Shown: positions 19,547-31,863, counted from the stretch's first letter. The stretch is 64,000 nt of DNA from Citrobacter sedlakii NBRC 105722 (GCF_000759835.1 NZ_BBNB01000010.1:186001-250000); one strand, 5' to 3'. The notes: generated from the sequence alone by a model not told the origin. Made by a program: numbers and translations.

Positions 19547-22362
19547 CAGGCGAACTTACGTTTTTCGCCATCACCGGCGACGTTGCTGACACAGCGGCCG
19601 CAGATATCTGCATGTTCCGCCACCTTGCCGACATCTGTAGTGTAATGCCAGCAACGCGGGCATTTATCACCTTCGGCTTTACTCAACGCGACTTTCAGTC
19701 CTTTAAGCAATTCGCTCTGCTGTGCGTCGGCAGAAGCCTCCGCATAGTCTGCGACTTTCGCGCCCGAGGTCAACAGGACAAATCGTAATTCGTCGCCCAG
19801 CGCGGTCAGCATGGCAGCCAGTTCCGGTTCCGCGTACAGGGTCACTGCCGCTTCCAGAGAACCGCCCACTTTCTTGTCCGCGCGCGCCTGCTCGATCACC
19901 TTGTTCACTTCGCCACGCACTTTCAGCAGCTCGTCCCAGAAGGCATCGTTCATTGGCTCGGTTTCACCTAAGCCAAACAGACCGTCGTACCATTCGCCGG
20001 TAAAGACGTATTTCTCACGCTCGCCCGGCAGGTAGCCCCAGATTTCGTCTGCGGTGAAGGACATGATTGGCGCCATCCAGCGCACCAGCGCTTCTGCGAT
20101 ATGGTACAGCGCGCTCTGGCAGCTGCGACGCGCGACGCTGTCTGCCTTCGCGGTGTACTGGCGGTCTTTGATGATGTCGAGATAGAACGAGCCCATTTCA
20201 ACGGAGCAGAAACGCATCAGACGCTGCACCACTTCATGGAAGTCATAGTCCTCGTAGGCTTTCAGGATGTCGTCCTGCGCGGTTTTCGCACAGCCGACCG
20301 CCCAGCGATCCAACACCACCATCTCTTCCGGTTTCACCATGTCTTTCACCGGATCGAACCCGTTCAGGTTCGCCAGCAGGAAGCGCGCGGTATTACGGAT
20401 ACGACGATAGCTGTCGGCGGCACGTTTCAGGATCTCGTCCGACACCGCCATTTCGCCGGTGTAGTCGGTAGATGCCACCCACAGACGCAGAATGTCTGCG
20501 CCCAGTTTGTTCATCACGTCCTGCGGCGACACGGTGTTGCCGATGGACTTGGACATCTTGCGTCCCTGACCGTCAACGGTGAAGCCGTGGGTCAGAACCT
20601 GGCGGTAAGGCGCTTTGCCCTTCATGGCGGTGGAGATCATCAGGGATGACATAAACCAGCCGCGGTGTTGGTCAGACCCTTCCAGATACATGTCGGCAGC
20701 GTGACCGGCAAACTCAGGGCGCACGTCAACCACAGAGGCGTGAGTAGACCCGGAGTCAAACCACACGTCCAGGGTATCCGGGACCTTCACGTACTGGTCG
20801 GCTTCGTCGCCCAGGATCTCTTTCGGGTCGAGATCCCACCACGCCTGGATGCCGTCAACTTCAACGCGTTTGGCAACCTCTTCCATCAGTTCAACGGCGC
20901 GAGGATGCAGCTCTTCGGTATCTTTGTGAACGAACAGCGACATGGGTACGCCCCAGGTACGCTGACGTGAGATACACCAGTCTGGACGGTTAGCCACCAT
21001 GGATTCGATACGCGCCTGGCCCCAGTCCGGGATCCACTGCACGCCTTTGATCTCTTTCAGCGACTGGGCGCGCAGACCTTTCTGATCCATGCTGACGAAC
21101 CACTGCGGAGTGGCGCGGAAGATGATCGGCGACTTATGACGCCAGCAGCACGGATAGCTGTGCTGCATTTTCGCCACGTGCAGCAGCGCGCCTTTCTCAC
21201 GCAGTAGCTCAACGATCGTGTCGTTAGCTTTGAAAACGTTAACGCCGTCCAGCCCAGGATAAGTCCCAGCCAGATACGCGCCGTCCGGCCCTACCGGGTT
21301 GGCGATTTCCAGACCGTATTTCAGGCTGATGGTATAGTCGTCAGGACCGTGACCACCAGCGGTATGTACGGCGCCGGTACCTGCATCCAGCGTTACGTGA
21401 TCGCCGAGGATAGCCGGGACGTCAAATCCCATAAACGGGTGAGTGAAACGCAGCAGTTCCAGCTCCGCGCCTTTTACCGTGCCGAGGATGCGGTAGTCCG
21501 CCACGCCAATGCGCTGCATTACGCTTTCCACCAGATCTTTCGCCAGGATCAGCGCCTGACCGTCGATCTGCACCAACGCATAGTCGAAATCCGGCGCCAG
21601 AGAGATCGCGCGGTTGGCTGGCAGCGTCCACGGCGTCGTGGTCCAGATAACCAACGAGATCGGCCCGCTGACGCCCGGCAGGCCAAACTTCGCCTGCACT
21701 GCATCCTGATCAACCGCACGAAACGCCACGTCGATCGAAGGGGACGTTTTGTCGTAATACTCGACTTCCGCTTCCGCCAGCGCGGAACGGCAATCTACGC
21801 ACCAGTGCACCGGCTTGGCGCCTTTATGCAGGTGGCCGTTGCCGATGATTTTACCCAGCGCGCGAATGATGTTGGCTTCGGTTTTGAAGTCCATCGTCAG
21901 ATACGGATGCGACCAGTCACCCAGCACGCCCAGGCGAATGAAGTCTTTTCGCTGACCGTCAACCTGCGTAGCGGCATATTCACGGCATTTGGCGCGGAAT
22001 TCGGCGGCGGTGAATTTCTCACCCGGCTTACCGTATTCTTGCTCCACTTTCAGTTCGATCGGCAGACCGTGGCAGTCCCAGCCCGGAACATAAGGCGAGT
22101 CGAATCCCGCGAGTCCTTTGGACTTCACGATAATGTCTTTCAGAATCTTGTTAACCGAGTGACCAATATGAATGCTGCCATTCGCATAGGGAGGGCCATC
22201 ATGCAGAATGAAGGTTTTTTTGCCTTTTTTGGCCGCACGAATGATGCCGTACAGATCATCATCAGTCCAACGCGCCAGCATTCCCGGTTCGCGCTTGGCG
22301 AGATCGCCGCGCATCGGGAACCCTGTTTCCGGCAAATTCAGGGTTGATTTATAGTCACTCAT
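19546..22362 (-). CDS. ileS: Isoleucyl-tRNA synthetase
   Basis: Class I aminoacyl-tRNA synthetase that charges tRNA-Ile and edits valine. The HIGH motif is in [11 protein letters not shown] near residue 60, the KMSKS motif in [10 protein letters not shown] near residue 600, and the C-terminal zinc-binding cysteines in CPRCWHYT and ICGRCVSN. The start at 22362 (MSDYKS) yields 938 residues, exactly as in E. coli; an extension reaching into ribF is rejected. It follows ribF by 34 bp. Confidence 0.98.
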   Translation of the reverse strand: MSDYKSTLNLPETGFPMRGDLAKREPGMLARWTDDDLYGIIRAAKKGKKTFILHDGPPYANGSIHIGHSVNKILKDIIVKSKGLAGFDSPYVPGWDCHGLPIELKVEQEYGKPGEKFTAAEFRAKCREYAATQVDGQRKDFIRLGVLGDWSHPYLTMDFKTEANIIRALGKIIGNGHLHKGAKPVHWCVDCRSALAEAEVEYYDKTSPSIDVAFRAVDQDAVQAKFGLPGVSGPISLVIWTTTPWTLPANRAISLAPDFDYALVQIDGQALILAKDLVESVMQRIGVADYRILGTVKGAELELLRFTHPFMGFDVPAILGDHVTLDAGTGAVHTAGGHGPDDYTISLKYGLEIANPVGPDGAYLAGTYPGLDGVNVFKANDTIVELLREKGALLHVAKMQHSYPCCWRHKSPIIFRATPQWFVSMDQKGLRAQSLKEIKGVQWIPDWGQARIESMVANRPDWCISRQRTWGVPMSLFVHKDTEELHPRAVELMEEVAKRVEVDGIQAWWDLDPKEILGDEADQYVKVPDTLDVWFDSGSTHASVVDVRPEFAGHAADMYLEGSDQHRGWFMSSLMISTAMKGKAPYRQVLTHGFTVDGQGRKMSKSIGNTVSPQDVMNKLGADILRLWVASTDYTGEMAVSDEILKRAADSYRRIRNTARFLLANLNGFDPVKDMVKPEEMVVLDRWAVGCAKTAQDDILKAYEDYDFHEVVQRLMRFCSVEMGSFYLDIIKDRQYTAKADSVARRSCQSALYHIAEALVRWMAPIMSFTADEIWGYLPGEREKYVFTGEWYDGLFGLGETEPMNDAFWDELLKVRGEVNKVIEQARADKKVGGSLEAAVTLYAEPELAAMLTALGDELRFVLLTSGAKVADYAEASADAQQSELLKGLKVALSKAEGDKCPRCWHYTTDVGKVAEHADICGRCVSNVAGDGEKRKFA

Positions 22363-22396
22363 CAGATTCTCGGTTCCGTATTTAATACATAGGCAT

Positions 22397-23332
22397 TTAA
22401 GCCGGGTATCGCCCAAAAAACTCGCGGGCCGTTAATTCATCTCGCGCAATCTGCGCTTTCAGTTCATCCAGCGAAGCAAACCGCTGCTCGTTGCGTATTT
22501 TTTTACGCAGCACTACATCTATATGGCGACCGTAGAGGTCCATTGCAATATCCAGCAAATGCACTTCTAACTGTTGGCGCACACCCGACACCGTTGGCCG
22601 GGTTCCGATATTCGCCACGCCGGGCAATGGCTTTTCGCCAAGCCCCCTCACTTCTACCGCATACACCCCTTTCACCGGGGAGACCTGACGGCGCAGCGGG
22701 ATATTCGCCGTCGGAAAACCAATGGTGCGCCCAAGTTCATCACCGTGGACAACGCGTCCGGAGAGAGTAAACGGGTGCCCCAGTAAACTTTCCGCCAGCG
22801 CCAGATTGTCTTCCGCCAGCGCCTGACGCACGGCGGTGCTGCTGATACGCACGCCGCCTTCACAGAAGGTTTGGGTGCTGGTGACATCAAAGCCATACTC
22901 CAGGCCAGCCTTCTGTAATAACAAGAAATCGCCCGCCCGGCCAGCGCCAAAGCGGAAATCATCACCCACAGCCAGAAATTGCACCCCGAGGCGTTTGACC
23001 AGCAGATCGCTGATAAACGTCTGCGCGGTAAGCGCGGCGAAACGTCGGTCAAAACGCACGCACAGCACGTAATCGACGCCACATTCCGCCAGGTAACGCA
23101 GTTTCTCCCGCAGGCGAGTCAGCCGTGCGGGCGCTTTATCCGTCGCGAATAGCTCAAGCGGCTGCGGCTCAAAGATCATCACCATCACCGGTAAGCCACG
23201 TTTGCGCCCTTCTTCCTGCAAACCTTGCAGCAGCGCGCGGTGACCACGGTGCACGCCGTCGAAATTACCAATAGTCAACACACACCCGTGCGGGGCCTGA
23301 CTAAGATTATGTATGCCGCGTATCAGCTTCAT
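22397..23332 (-). CDS. ribF: Bifunctional riboflavin kinase / FAD synthetase
   Basis: Converts riboflavin to FMN and FMN to FAD. The N-terminal nucleotidyltransferase domain carries [13 protein letters not shown] (residues about 22-34). The C-terminal riboflavin kinase domain carries [11 protein letters not shown] near residue 205. Length is 311 residues (E. coli 313). It is the first gene of the operon leading to ileS, lspA, fkpB and ispH, and is divergent from rpsT. Confidence 0.96.
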   Translation of the reverse strand: MKLIRGIHNLSQAPHGCVLTIGNFDGVHRGHRALLQGLQEEGRKRGLPVMVMIFEPQPLELFATDKAPARLTRLREKLRYLAECGVDYVLCVRFDRRFAALTAQTFISDLLVKRLGVQFLAVGDDFRFGAGRAGDFLLLQKAGLEYGFDVTSTQTFCEGGVRISSTAVRQALAEDNLALAESLLGHPFTLSGRVVHGDELGRTIGFPTANIPLRRQVSPVKGVYAVEVRGLGEKPLPGVANIGTRPTVSGVRQQLEVHLLDIAMDLYGRHIDVVLRKKIRNEQRFASLDELKAQIARDELTAREFFGRYPA

Positions 23333-23584
23333 GTCTGGCTCAAAACAGTGAAAATCGCCAAAGTATACCTTGTACCGCGGTCAAGGTTAACCGGCGATTG
23401 ATGCGCCAAAACGAAAAGCAGATGGATTTCATCACTATGAGGCAAACTCAGCGCCTAAACTGACAAAGCAATTCAATTTTTATCGTCGAAAAGCTGTATT
23501 CACGCCCCGCAAGCTGGTAGAATCCTGCGCCATCACTACGTAACGAGTGCCGCTAGATTAACGGCGCTTATTTGCACAAATCCA

Positions 23585-23613
23585 TTGACAAAAGAAGGCT
23601 AAAAGGGCATATT
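23585..23613 (+). promoter_or_regulatory. Probable rpsT promoter
   Basis: TTGACA at 23585-23590, a 17-bp spacer and CATATT at 23608-23613, 48 bp before the rpsT start. This fits the proximal promoter of E. coli rpsT. The remaining gap 23333-23584 should hold a distal rpsT promoter and the ribF promoter on the other strand; no open frame worth calling is present there. Confidence 0.6.
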
Positions 23614-23639
23614 CCTCGGCCTTTGAATTGTCCATATAG

Positions 23640-23924
<285 letters not shown>

Positions 23925-23949
23925 TCGTCCGTTCGTTGTCGCTTTGTGA

Positions 23950-23976
23950 AAAAACCCGCTAACGCGGGTTTTTTTA
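23950..23976 (+). terminator. Rho-independent terminator of rpsT
   Basis: An AAACCCGC / GCGGGTTT stem at 23952-23971 with a TAAC loop, followed by a run of T. It begins 26 bp after the rpsT stop. Confidence 0.92.
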
Positions 23977-24000
23977 TGTCTGCGATCGGGCGTTTGACTG

Positions 24001-24034
24001 TGCCGGATGGCGGCGGCGCGTTATCCGGCTAACG
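24001..24034. repeat. REP-like palindrome between rpsT and nhaR
   Basis: TGCCGGATGGCGGC followed by GCGTTATCCGGCTAAC, the outline of an enterobacterial REP unit. It lies between the convergent rpsT terminator and the nhaR stop. Confidence 0.65.
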
Positions 24035-24038
24035 AGGT

Positions 24039-24938
24039 TTATTTCGCCACAGGCATAAACAACGCCGAATAGTTGCTGTTACAGATGCGCTGCACTGCCG
24101 GGTGTTGAATCATGCGCTCGGCAAATATCGCGTGATACTCCTCCATCACGTTCTCCACGCGTCCTATCTCAACGATTGAATCATCTGCATAAAAATCATT
24201 TGCATAGAGCGTAGGCGCGACGAAAATCGCGTTGTGCGTGGCACCAAAGGCTTTCATTAACGCCGCGTCGTCAAACTCACCTAAAATCTCGACGTTGAGC
24301 CCCTGAGAGTTAAACCAGTTCAGCAATTTGCGTCCCAGCATAGAACGCCGACCAGGCACTAACAGGCGGCGCTCCTCCAGGCAGGCCGGAAATGGCTTTT
24401 CCGGCAGCGGATTCGTGCACCAGAAGCTGACGCTGCATTCGCCAATTTTTACCGAAAACAGCCCCTCCTGCTGTGTCGAATCGATCGGGCAGTCGGAAAT
24501 GATCATGTCCAGCTTATGCTGGCTTAATTGTTCCAGCAGCATTTCATGAGTGGACTCAAAGCAGCGCAGATGAATTTGTTCATCTTCCACCACCGCCGCG
24601 TCCAGCACGCTGCTGACCAGACGTTTTGACAGCGCATCCGCTACGCCCACATCAAACAGCAGGTTCGACTCTTTGCGGTAGTTAACGATATCCAGCATCT
24701 CCTGGCTGAGCGTGAACATTTTATCGGCATAGCGGAATACCAGTTCGCCAAGTTCGCTGGGTTCAAGGCCGCGCCCTTTACGCTTGAACAATTTGCCCTG
24801 CAAACGCTCCTCGAGCGCTTTGATCTGTCCGGTAATGGTTTGCGGCGTCAGATACAGCGCTTCCGCCGCGCCAACCACGGATCCCTCTTTATAAACGTGC
24901 CAGAAATAATAGAGATGGTTGTAATTGATATGGGACAT
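24039..24938 (-). CDS. nhaR: LysR-family activator of nhaA
   Basis: 299-residue LysR-type regulator that senses sodium and activates the antiporter gene nhaA. The N-terminal helix-turn-helix is [20 protein letters not shown] (residues about 20-39), and the remainder is the effector-binding domain. It lies 64 bp downstream of nhaA in the same direction, as in E. coli, where the two are cotranscribed. Confidence 0.94.
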   Translation of the reverse strand: MSHINYNHLYYFWHVYKEGSVVGAAEALYLTPQTITGQIKALEERLQGKLFKRKGRGLEPSELGELVFRYADKMFTLSQEMLDIVNYRKESNLLFDVGVADALSKRLVSSVLDAAVVEDEQIHLRCFESTHEMLLEQLSQHKLDMIISDCPIDSTQQEGLFSVKIGECSVSFWCTNPLPEKPFPACLEERRLLVPGRRSMLGRKLLNWFNSQGLNVEILGEFDDAALMKAFGATHNAIFVAPTLYANDFYADDSIVEIGRVENVMEEYHAIFAERMIQHPAVQRICNSNYSALFMPVAK

Positions 24939-25002
24939 ACTCTCTCCCTGAAAAATGTCACAAAAAGGGGAGCTGACTGCGCTCCCCTGCGAATGCTTAC
25001 GC

Positions 25003-26169
25003 TCAGGCCGCCGCGCTTAAACGCGCGCGTAGCCAGCTATAGCCAATCACTGCCGACAGCAGCGAACCAATCAGGATCCCCAGCTTCGCCCAGTTAATCA
25101 GTTCCGGATCAACGCTGCCAAACGCCAGGCTGGCGATAAAGATCGACATAGTAAAGCCAATGCCGCACAGAATGCCGACCGCCATGATCTGCGGGAAGGT
25201 CGTACCCTGCGGTAATTGCGCCATTTTCAGACGCAGCGCCAGCCAGCAGAACAGACTAATGCCCAGCGGTTTACCTATCAGCAGGCCGGCAATAATGCCC
25301 AACGGCAGGATGGAGGTGAGCCCATCGATCGTCACGCCCTGCAGGGAAACACCCGCGTTGGCGAAAGCAAACAGCGGCAGGATCATGTACGCCACCCACG
25401 GGTGCAAAACATGCTCCAGACGCTTCGCCGGAGAACGCCCGTGTTTCTCCTTGAGTGGAATAAAGAACCCGACAATCACTCCCGCTAACGTTGCGTGTAC
25501 GCCAGACTTGAGCACCGCAGTCCAGAGCACGACGCCCACCAGAATATAAACTCCCGTTCGTCTTACCCCGCACAGATTCAGCAGCGCCAGTACCGCAATG
25601 GCGCATGCCGCCACGCCCAGAGATACCATCGACAGATCGCTGGTATAGAACAGCGCGATAATCACAATCGCGCCCAGGTCATCAATAATCGCCAGCGCCA
25701 TGAGGAAAATTTTCAACGCCAGCGGTACACGGCTGCCCAGTAACGCCAGTACGCCCAGCGCAAAAGCAATATCCGTCGCCGCCGGGATCGCCCAACCCTC
25801 ACGCGTTACCGGGTCGGCATAGTTAAACGCCAGATAGAGCACAGCCGGAACAATCATCCCGCCAATAGCGGCAATAACGGGAAACGCCGCCTGACGCAAG
25901 CTGGCAAGGGAGCCTTGCATCAGTTCCCGCTTGACCTCCAGACCAATCAACAGAAAAAACACCGCCATCAGGGCATCGTTAATCCATAACAACATGTTTT
26001 TGTTGATTTCAAGCGCGCCAACGCGCAGTTGTACAGGAGTGTCAAGAAAAGCGTGGTACCACCCACTGGTGGCGCCGCTATTCGCCATTATCATGGCCAG
26101 CGCAGCGGCGATGATCAGTATGATGCCTCCGGAGGCGTCGCTGCTAAAGAATCGATGCAGATGTTTCAC
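25003..26169 (-). CDS. nhaA: Na+/H+ antiporter NhaA
   Basis: Inner-membrane antiporter that exports sodium in exchange for protons at alkaline pH. The length of 388 residues equals E. coli. The twin aspartates needed for ion binding (Asp163-Asp164) are visible in [20 protein letters not shown], and the pH-sensing N-terminal region and about 12 hydrophobic segments are intact. It lies between dnaJ and nhaR; no insertion-sequence remnant or hok/mok gene lies beside it, unlike E. coli K-12. Confidence 0.97.
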   Translation of the reverse strand: MKHLHRFFSSDASGGIILIIAAALAMIMANSGATSGWYHAFLDTPVQLRVGALEINKNMLLWINDALMAVFFLLIGLEVKRELMQGSLASLRQAAFPVIAAIGGMIVPAVLYLAFNYADPVTREGWAIPAATDIAFALGVLALLGSRVPLALKIFLMALAIIDDLGAIVIIALFYTSDLSMVSLGVAACAIAVLALLNLCGVRRTGVYILVGVVLWTAVLKSGVHATLAGVIVGFFIPLKEKHGRSPAKRLEHVLHPWVAYMILPLFAFANAGVSLQGVTIDGLTSILPLGIIAGLLIGKPLGISLFCWLALRLKMAQLPQGTTFPQIMAVGILCGIGFTMSIFIASLAFGSVDPELINWAKLGILIGSLLSAVIGYSWLRARLSAAA

Positions 26170-26290
26170 TTTTTATTCTCGCTTTCAGGTGAATACTTCG
26201 TAATGACCATCTTACTCCGCATGAATCATCGTTAAAATTAGATTATTTATGATGAATGAATCGGTTTTTACGAGTATAGACCAAAATAAA

Positions 26291-26319
26291 AAAGCCCGAG
26301 ATCTCTCAATCTCAGGCTT
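26291..26319 (-). terminator. Rho-independent terminator of dnaKJ
   Basis: An AAGCC-GAGAT / ATCTC-GGCTT stem with one C-A mismatch and loop CTCTCA, followed on the minus strand by TTTTTTATTTTGG. It ends the dnaK-dnaJ transcript 25 bp after dnaJ. Confidence 0.85.
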
Positions 26320-26343
26320 GTTAAGCGAAATAACCGATGTGTC

Positions 26344-27477
26344 TTAGCGTGTCAGATCGTCGAAGAACTTTTTCACGCCGTCGAAGAAACTCTTGGAACG
26401 TGGGCTGTTATTTTCCCCTGTCGGTCCGCCAAAGCTTTCCTGCAGATCTTTCAGCAGTTGCTTTTGCTTTTCGTTCAGGCCTACCGGCGTTTCCACCACC
26501 ACGCGACATAACAGATCGCCCTGCGCGCCGCCGCGAACGGACTTCACGCCTTTTCCGCGCATACGGAACAGTTTGCCGGTCTGCGTTTCGCCAGGGATTT
26601 TCAGCTTCACACGTCCGTCGAGCGTCGGAACTTCAATCTCGCCGCCGAGCGCCGCCATTGCAAAGTTGATCGGTACTTCACAGTACAGGTTATTCCCTTC
26701 ACGTTCGAAGATCGGGTGCTGTTTCACCTGGACCTGAACATACAGATCGCCTGCCGGAGCGCCGTGCTCCCCTGCTTCGCCCTCGCCGGAAAGACGAATG
26801 CGATCGCCGGTATCCACACCTGCCGGGATTTTAACCGACAGCGTTTTGCTTTTCTCAACGCGACCATGACCATGACATTTGTTGCACGGGTCTTTGATCA
26901 ACGTACCCCGTCCCTGACAGTGCGGACAGGTTTGCTGAACGGCAAAAAAGCCCTGACGCATCTGCACCTGGCCGGAGCCGTGACAGGTTGGACATGTCTG
27001 CGGCTGAGTACCCGCTTTTGCCCCGCTACCGTGGCAAACATCACACTCTTCCAGCGTCGGAATACGGATCTCTTTGGTCACGCCACGTACGGCTTCTTCG
27101 AGGGTGAGATCCATGTTGTAACGTAAATCGGCCCCACGCGCGGCACGTTGACGGCCCCGGCCACCGCCGAAGATATCGCCAAAAACGTCACCAAAAATAT
27201 CGCTGAAGTCAGCGCCGCCGCCAAAGCCGCCGCCACCGCCCATTCCACCCTGCTCAAACGCAGCATGCCCGTACTGATCGTAAGCGGCGCGTTTTTGCGC
27301 ATCGGTCAGCACTTCGTAGGCTTCTTTGATCTCTTTGAACTTGGCTTCGGCCTCTTTATCACCCTGGTTACGGTCCGGGTGATATTTCATGGCCAGGCGC
27401 TTGTAGGCCTTTTTGATTTCACGCTCTTCCGCTGATTTGGAAACGCCCAAAATCTCGTAATAGTCTTGCTTAGCCAT
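26344..27477 (-). CDS. dnaJ: Chaperone DnaJ (Hsp40)
   Basis: Co-chaperone that stimulates DnaK ATPase and delivers substrates. Domains in order: J domain with the HPD motif (KYHPDRNQ, residues about 30-37), a glycine/phenylalanine-rich linker ([12 protein letters not shown]), four zinc-binding CXXCXGXG repeats ([32 protein letters not shown]) and C-terminal substrate-binding domains. 377 residues (E. coli 376). It lies 85 bp after dnaK in the same operon. Confidence 0.98.
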   Translation of the reverse strand: MAKQDYYEILGVSKSAEEREIKKAYKRLAMKYHPDRNQGDKEAEAKFKEIKEAYEVLTDAQKRAAYDQYGHAAFEQGGMGGGGGFGGGADFSDIFGDVFGDIFGGGRGRQRAARGADLRYNMDLTLEEAVRGVTKEIRIPTLEECDVCHGSGAKAGTQPQTCPTCHGSGQVQMRQGFFAVQQTCPHCQGRGTLIKDPCNKCHGHGRVEKSKTLSVKIPAGVDTGDRIRLSGEGEAGEHGAPAGDLYVQVQVKQHPIFEREGNNLYCEVPINFAMAALGGEIEVPTLDGRVKLKIPGETQTGKLFRMRGKGVKSVRGGAQGDLLCRVVVETPVGLNEKQKQLLKDLQESFGGPTGENNSPRSKSFFDGVKKFFDDLTR

Positions 27478-27562
27478 CTCTTTTTATCTGCCCTTAACAT
27501 GCGTGCACGGGCGGAGAGGAAACCTCTTCGCCCGTGCCAGTAATTACCCGTTCAAAGGGCGA

Positions 27563-29479
27563 TTATTTTTTGTCTTTCACTTCTTCAAACTCAGCGTCGA
27601 CAACATCGTCATCTTTCGCATTGTTTGCGGAAGCGTCAGCGGAGCCTGCCTGCTGCTGTGCGTGCTGCTGCTGGGCGATCTCCATCAGTTTCTGGGAAAC
27701 CTGCGCCAGTTCCTGCATCTTCGCTTCGATAGCCGCTTTGTCTTCACCTTTCAGCGCCGTTTCCAGGCCGCTCAGCGCAGACTCAATGGCCGTCTTATCG
27801 TCAGCCGGCAGCTGATCGCCTGCTTCTTCTACCTGCTTACGCGTGCTGTGCAGCAGATGGTCGCCCTGGTTGCGGGTCTGAACCAGCTCTTCGAACTTAC
27901 GGTCAGATTCTGCGTTCGCTTCTGCTTCGCGAACCATTTTCTGAATCTCTTCCTCGTTCAGGCCAGAAGATGCCTTGATGGTGATCTTCTGCTCTTTACC
28001 GCTGTTTTTGTCTTTCGCGGAAACGTGCAGGATACCGTCAGCATCGATATCGAAGGTGACTTCGATCTGCGGCATGCCGCGCGGCGCTGGGTTGATGCCA
28101 TCCAGGTTGAACTGACCCAGAGATTTGTTATCAGACGCGCGTTTACGCTCACCCTGCAGCACATGGATGGTTACCGCAGACTGGTTGTCTTCTGCAGTAG
28201 AGAACACCTGGCTGTGCTTGGTCGGGATAGTGGTGTTTTTGCTGATCAGCGCAGTCATGACGCCGCCCATCGTTTCGATACCCAGCGACAGCGGGGTAAC
28301 GTCGAGCAACAGAACGTCTTTCACATCCCCGGTCAATACACCGCCCTGAACGGCAGCACCGATAGCCACGGCTTCGTCCGGGTTAACGTCTTTACGCGGT
28401 TCTTTACCAAAGAACTCAGCCACTTTCTTCTGCACCATTGGCATACGGGTCTGACCACCAACGAGAATAACGTCGTTGATATCAGATACGGACAGGCCAG
28501 CGTCCTGCAGCGCAACTTTCAGCGGCTCGATAGAACGGTTCACCAGATCTTCGACCAGGCTTTCCAGTTTCGCGCGCGTCACTTTGATGTTCATGTGTTT
28601 CGGACCGGTGGCATCTGCGGTGATATACGGCAGGTTCACATCGGTCTGCTGTGCGGAAGAAAGTTCGATTTTCGCTTTTTCCGCCGCTTCTTTCAGGCGC
28701 TGCATGGCCAGCGGGTCATTACGCAGGTCAATGCCCTGATCTTTCTTAAATTCTTCAACCAGATAGTTGATCATACGGCTGTCGAAGTCTTCACCACCCA
28801 GGTGGGTATCACCGTTGGTTGCCAGAACTTCGAAGGTTTTTTCGCCGTCAACTTCGTCGATTTCGATAATAGAGATATCGAAGGTACCGCCACCGAGGTC
28901 GTAGACCGCGATAGTACGGTTGCCAACTTCTTTATCCAGACCGTAAGCCAGTGCCGCTGCGGTCGGTTCGTTGATGATACGTTTGACTTCCAGACCTGCG
29001 ATACGGCCAGCATCTTTGGTTGCCTGACGCTGAGCATCGTTAAAGTATGCAGGTACGGTAATAACCGCTTCCGTTACCGGCTCACCCAGGTAATCTTCCG
29101 CCGTTTTCTTCATTTTTTTCAGCACTTCGGCAGAGATCTGCGGCGGCGCCATTTTCTGGCCTTTCACATCAAGCCATGCGTCGCCGTTATCGGCGCCGAT
29201 GATTTTGTACGGCATGATAGAAACATCGCGCTGGACTTCTTCGTCCTGGAAGCGGCGGCCAATCAGGCGTTTGATCGCAAACAGGGTGTTTTGCGGGTTT
29301 GTCACTGCCTGACGTTTAGCCGGCTGACCAACCAGAGTTTCACCATCCTGGGTATATGCAATGATAGAAGGCGTGGTGCGATCGCCCTCAGCATTCTCCA
29401 GCACGCGTGCCTGAGTGCCGTCCATAATCGCTACACAAGAGTTGGTAGTACCCAGGTCGATACCAATAATTTTACCCAT
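27563..29479 (-). CDS. dnaK: Chaperone DnaK (Hsp70)
   Basis: ATP-dependent folding chaperone. The 638 residues match E. coli. The actin-like ATPase domain starts with [16 protein letters not shown] and contains [15 protein letters not shown] near residue 195. The substrate-binding domain follows from about 390, and the C-terminus ends in the acidic tail with EEVKDKK. A long open frame on the opposite strand (27503-29521) is an artefact of biased codons. Confidence 0.98.
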   Translation of the reverse strand: MGKIIGIDLGTTNSCVAIMDGTQARVLENAEGDRTTPSIIAYTQDGETLVGQPAKRQAVTNPQNTLFAIKRLIGRRFQDEEVQRDVSIMPYKIIGADNGDAWLDVKGQKMAPPQISAEVLKKMKKTAEDYLGEPVTEAVITVPAYFNDAQRQATKDAGRIAGLEVKRIINEPTAAALAYGLDKEVGNRTIAVYDLGGGTFDISIIEIDEVDGEKTFEVLATNGDTHLGGEDFDSRMINYLVEEFKKDQGIDLRNDPLAMQRLKEAAEKAKIELSSAQQTDVNLPYITADATGPKHMNIKVTRAKLESLVEDLVNRSIEPLKVALQDAGLSVSDINDVILVGGQTRMPMVQKKVAEFFGKEPRKDVNPDEAVAIGAAVQGGVLTGDVKDVLLLDVTPLSLGIETMGGVMTALISKNTTIPTKHSQVFSTAEDNQSAVTIHVLQGERKRASDNKSLGQFNLDGINPAPRGMPQIEVTFDIDADGILHVSAKDKNSGKEQKITIKASSGLNEEEIQKMVREAEANAESDRKFEELVQTRNQGDHLLHSTRKQVEEAGDQLPADDKTAIESALSGLETALKGEDKAAIEAKMQELAQVSQKLMEIAQQQHAQQQAGSADASANNAKDDDVVDAEFEEVKDKK

Positions 29480-29547
29480 CTAAACGTCTCCACTAAAAAT
29501 TCGGTCAACATGTGGTTGTGAGTCTGTAATAAGGGCGAAACGTGCGG

Positions 29548-29634
29548 TTTCAACTACCCCTGAATCGTTTTTTTTCAGACTCGCCATTGCGGTTGACTAC
29601 TAAGTGGGGTCGTAACCCACTTCATCAAGGGGGG
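29548..29634 (-). promoter_or_regulatory. Tandem heat-shock (sigma-32) promoters of dnaKJ
   Basis: Two blocks on the minus strand match the E. coli dnaK promoters. The distal one (29592-29634) reads CCCCCTTGATGAAG then ACGACCCCACTTAG, giving a CTTGA -35 and a CCCCA -10. The proximal one has GTTGAAAC with TTGAAA at 29553-29548 and a CCCTTATT -10 near 29535. The rest of 29635-29835 is AT-rich and holds the start region of satP; no further gene is seen. Confidence 0.75.
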
Positions 29635-29835
29635 AATGAAAAAAATTTTTGCTTTTGATGAGAAAAAAGCCTCCGACGGAGTTGTGATGTCAATCACGTC
29701 AAAAATAACGCCGTTTCCCCTGATGAGATCATAGACAGCCACCTCGCCCCTGATTATTATGCCGCGCCCCGAACGCGGAACCGTTTTTCGGGGAAACTAT
29801 TTCACCATTCAATCAATGATGATTTTTGAGGATTT

Positions 29836-30402
29836 ATGGGCAACACTAAGTTGGCTAACCCGGCACCGCTGGGCCTGATGGGCTTCGGCATGACCACCAT
29901 TCTGCTTAACCTGCATAACGCGGGTTTCTTCGCCCTTGACGGTATTATTCTCGCGATGGGAATTTTCTACGGCGGCATCGCGCAAATCTTTGCCGGTCTG
30001 CTCGAATACAAAAAAGGCAACACTTTCGGCTTAACCGCCTTCACCTCTTACGGCGCCTTCTGGCTGACGCTGGTCGCCATTCTGCTGATGCCGAAAATGG
30101 GTCTGACCGACGCGCCGAATGCGCAGTTCCTCGGGGTATACCTCGGTCTGTGGGGCGTCTTCACGCTGTTTATGTTCTTCGGTACACTGAAAGGCGCACG
30201 CGCTCTGCAGTTCGTCTTCCTGAGCCTGACCGTTCTGTTCGCCCTGCTGGCTGTCGGCAACATCGGCGGCAGCGAAGCGGTGATCCACATCGCAGGTTGG
30301 GTCGGTCTGGTATGCGGCGCCAGCGCGATTTACCTGGCGATGGGTGAAGTGCTGAACGAGCAGTTTGGCCGCACCATTTTGCCAATCGGCGACGCGCATT
30401 AA
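29836..30402 (+). CDS. satP: Acetate/succinate-proton symporter
   Basis: 188-residue inner-membrane protein of the AceTr (GPR1/FUN34/YaaH) family with six predicted membrane segments. The family signature [14 protein letters not shown] stands at the N-terminus. It imports acetate and succinate with protons. GAGG precedes the ATG. In E. coli yaaW, mbiA and yaaI lie between it and dnaK; none is present here, so satP faces the dnaK promoter directly. Confidence 0.95.
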   Translation: MGNTKLANPAPLGLMGFGMTTILLNLHNAGFFALDGIILAMGIFYGGIAQIFAGLLEYKKGNTFGLTAFTSYGAFWLTLVAILLMPKMGLTDAPNAQFLGVYLGLWGVFTLFMFFGTLKGARALQFVFLSLTVLFALLAVGNIGGSEAVIHIAGWVGLVCGASAIYLAMGEVLNEQFGRTILPIGDAH

Positions 30403-30408
30403 TCATTT

Positions 30409-30428
30409 ATCCCCCCACCTGGGGGGAT
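30409..30428. terminator. Hairpin between satP and the MHS transporter gene
   Basis: ATCCCCCC at 30409-30416 pairs with GGGGGGAT at 30421-30428, loop ACCT. It lies between two convergent genes. No clear T run follows on either strand, so it is a plausible but weak bidirectional terminator. Confidence 0.5.
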
Positions 30429-30432
30429 ACTC

Positions 30433-31740
30433 TCACTGCCGTTGTAGCTCTGCCTGTATGTCCGTGTTGTGATAACACCTATCCTGCCGCAACCAAATTC
30501 CCAGTCCTAGACCTACCAGCGACAGCGCCAGCACATACCATGCCGGGGCCATTGGCGATACGTTCATTAGCAACGTCACCGCAATGGGCGTCAGGCCGCC
30601 GAAAATGGCGTAGGAAACATTGTACGAAAACGAAATGCCGGTAAAGCGAACCTCCGCAGGGAACGCGCGTACCATTACGTATGGCACAGCGCCGACCACG
30701 CCAACGCACAATCCCACCAGCCCGTATAAAAGAAATAATCGCGCCGGGTGTTCACCCGCCAGGTGATAGAAGAGCCCACTGGAACAGGCCAGCAGAACAC
30801 TGCCGACAATAAAGGTTTTGCTGGCGCCGACGCGATCGACAAGGTAGCCGGAGAGCAGGCAGCCGATGCAGAGCATGATGGTCGCCACGCTGTTGGCCTG
30901 GAGCGTCAGGGCGGGAGCCAGTCCATACTGTTTTTGCAGCCAGACCGGCGACATCAGTATGACCACCACAATACCCGCAGAGAGCAGCCAGGTCAGCAGC
31001 ATTGAGATGATGACGGCTTTCTGATGCCTGACCACCACCGACTTCACCGGTAACTCCTGCGCCAACGCTTTACGCTGTTGCATTTCCAAAAAGACAGGCG
31101 TTTCCTGTAACCAGCGGCGCAGGTACATCGCCACCAGGCCAAACACACCGCCGAGCAGGAAAGGAATGCGCCAGCCATAGTCGTGGACCGCCTGGGAAGA
31201 AAAATGGGTATTGACCTGTGTTGCCACCACTGAGCCGAGCAGGATACCCACCGTCAGCCCCGCCGTTAGCGTGCCGCAGGCAATGCCGATACGATGTTCC
31301 GGCACATGTTCGGCGACAAACACCCACGCGCCCGGCACTTCCCCGCCAATCGCCGCCCCTTGCAGGATGCGCATCAGCAACAATAACAGCGGCGCGGCAA
31401 TGCCTATCGCGGCATAAGTCGGTAACAGACCTATCGCCAGCGTGGGCACCGCCATCAGCAGGATGCTCAGAGTGAACATTTTCTTGCGCCCGACCAGATC
31501 GCCGAAATGCGCCATGATGATGCCGCCTAACGGACGCGCCAGATAGCCTGCGGCAAAAATACCAAAGGTCTGCACCTGACGAAGCCATTCCGGAATGTCT
31601 GCCGGGAAAAACAGCTCACCAACAACGGCGGCAAAAAAGACGAAGATAATGAAGTCGTAAAACTCCAGCGCGCCGCCCAGAGCGGCCAGCGTCAACGTTT
31701 TATAGTCCTGACGATTCAAAGATCGGGCATGTTGTGACAT
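30433..31740 (-). CDS. MFS transporter, metabolite:H+ symporter (MHS) family
   Basis: 435-residue inner-membrane transporter with about 12 hydrophobic segments. The N-terminus LGGALEFYDFIIFVFFAAVV, the loop GDLVGRKKMF and the RILQGAAIGGEVPGAWVFVAEH segment are characteristic of the MHS subfamily (ProP, ShiA, KgtP type), which imports organic acids, betaines or shikimate with protons. It is inserted between satP and mog relative to E. coli and is not the E. coli yaaU locus. Next to satP, a carboxylate substrate is plausible but unproven. The Shine-Dalgarno for ATG 31740 is weak. Confidence 0.85.
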   Translation of the reverse strand: MSQHARSLNRQDYKTLTLAALGGALEFYDFIIFVFFAAVVGELFFPADIPEWLRQVQTFGIFAAGYLARPLGGIIMAHFGDLVGRKKMFTLSILLMAVPTLAIGLLPTYAAIGIAAPLLLLLMRILQGAAIGGEVPGAWVFVAEHVPEHRIGIACGTLTAGLTVGILLGSVVATQVNTHFSSQAVHDYGWRIPFLLGGVFGLVAMYLRRWLQETPVFLEMQQRKALAQELPVKSVVVRHQKAVIISMLLTWLLSAGIVVVILMSPVWLQKQYGLAPALTLQANSVATIMLCIGCLLSGYLVDRVGASKTFIVGSVLLACSSGLFYHLAGEHPARLFLLYGLVGLCVGVVGAVPYVMVRAFPAEVRFTGISFSYNVSYAIFGGLTPIAVTLLMNVSPMAPAWYVLALSLVGLGLGIWLRQDRCYHNTDIQAELQRQ

Positions 31741-31863
31741 AGCAAACCATCATTAAGGCGTGATTGGGCGATCGCGCATCGCCCTTGTAAAGTAAACCTT
31801 ACTTTAACGTAAATAAATCAACACGCCAGATTTGCCGATGCTTATGTCACAAAAACATATAAT

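Noticed and set aside
21349-22347. 332-codon frame antisense to ileS
   Set aside because: Shadow of ileS; no start signal and a composition unlike real proteins of the window.
27503-29521. 672-codon open frame antisense to dnaK
   Set aside because: A known by-product of the strong codon bias of dnaK; no domain or start signal supports it.
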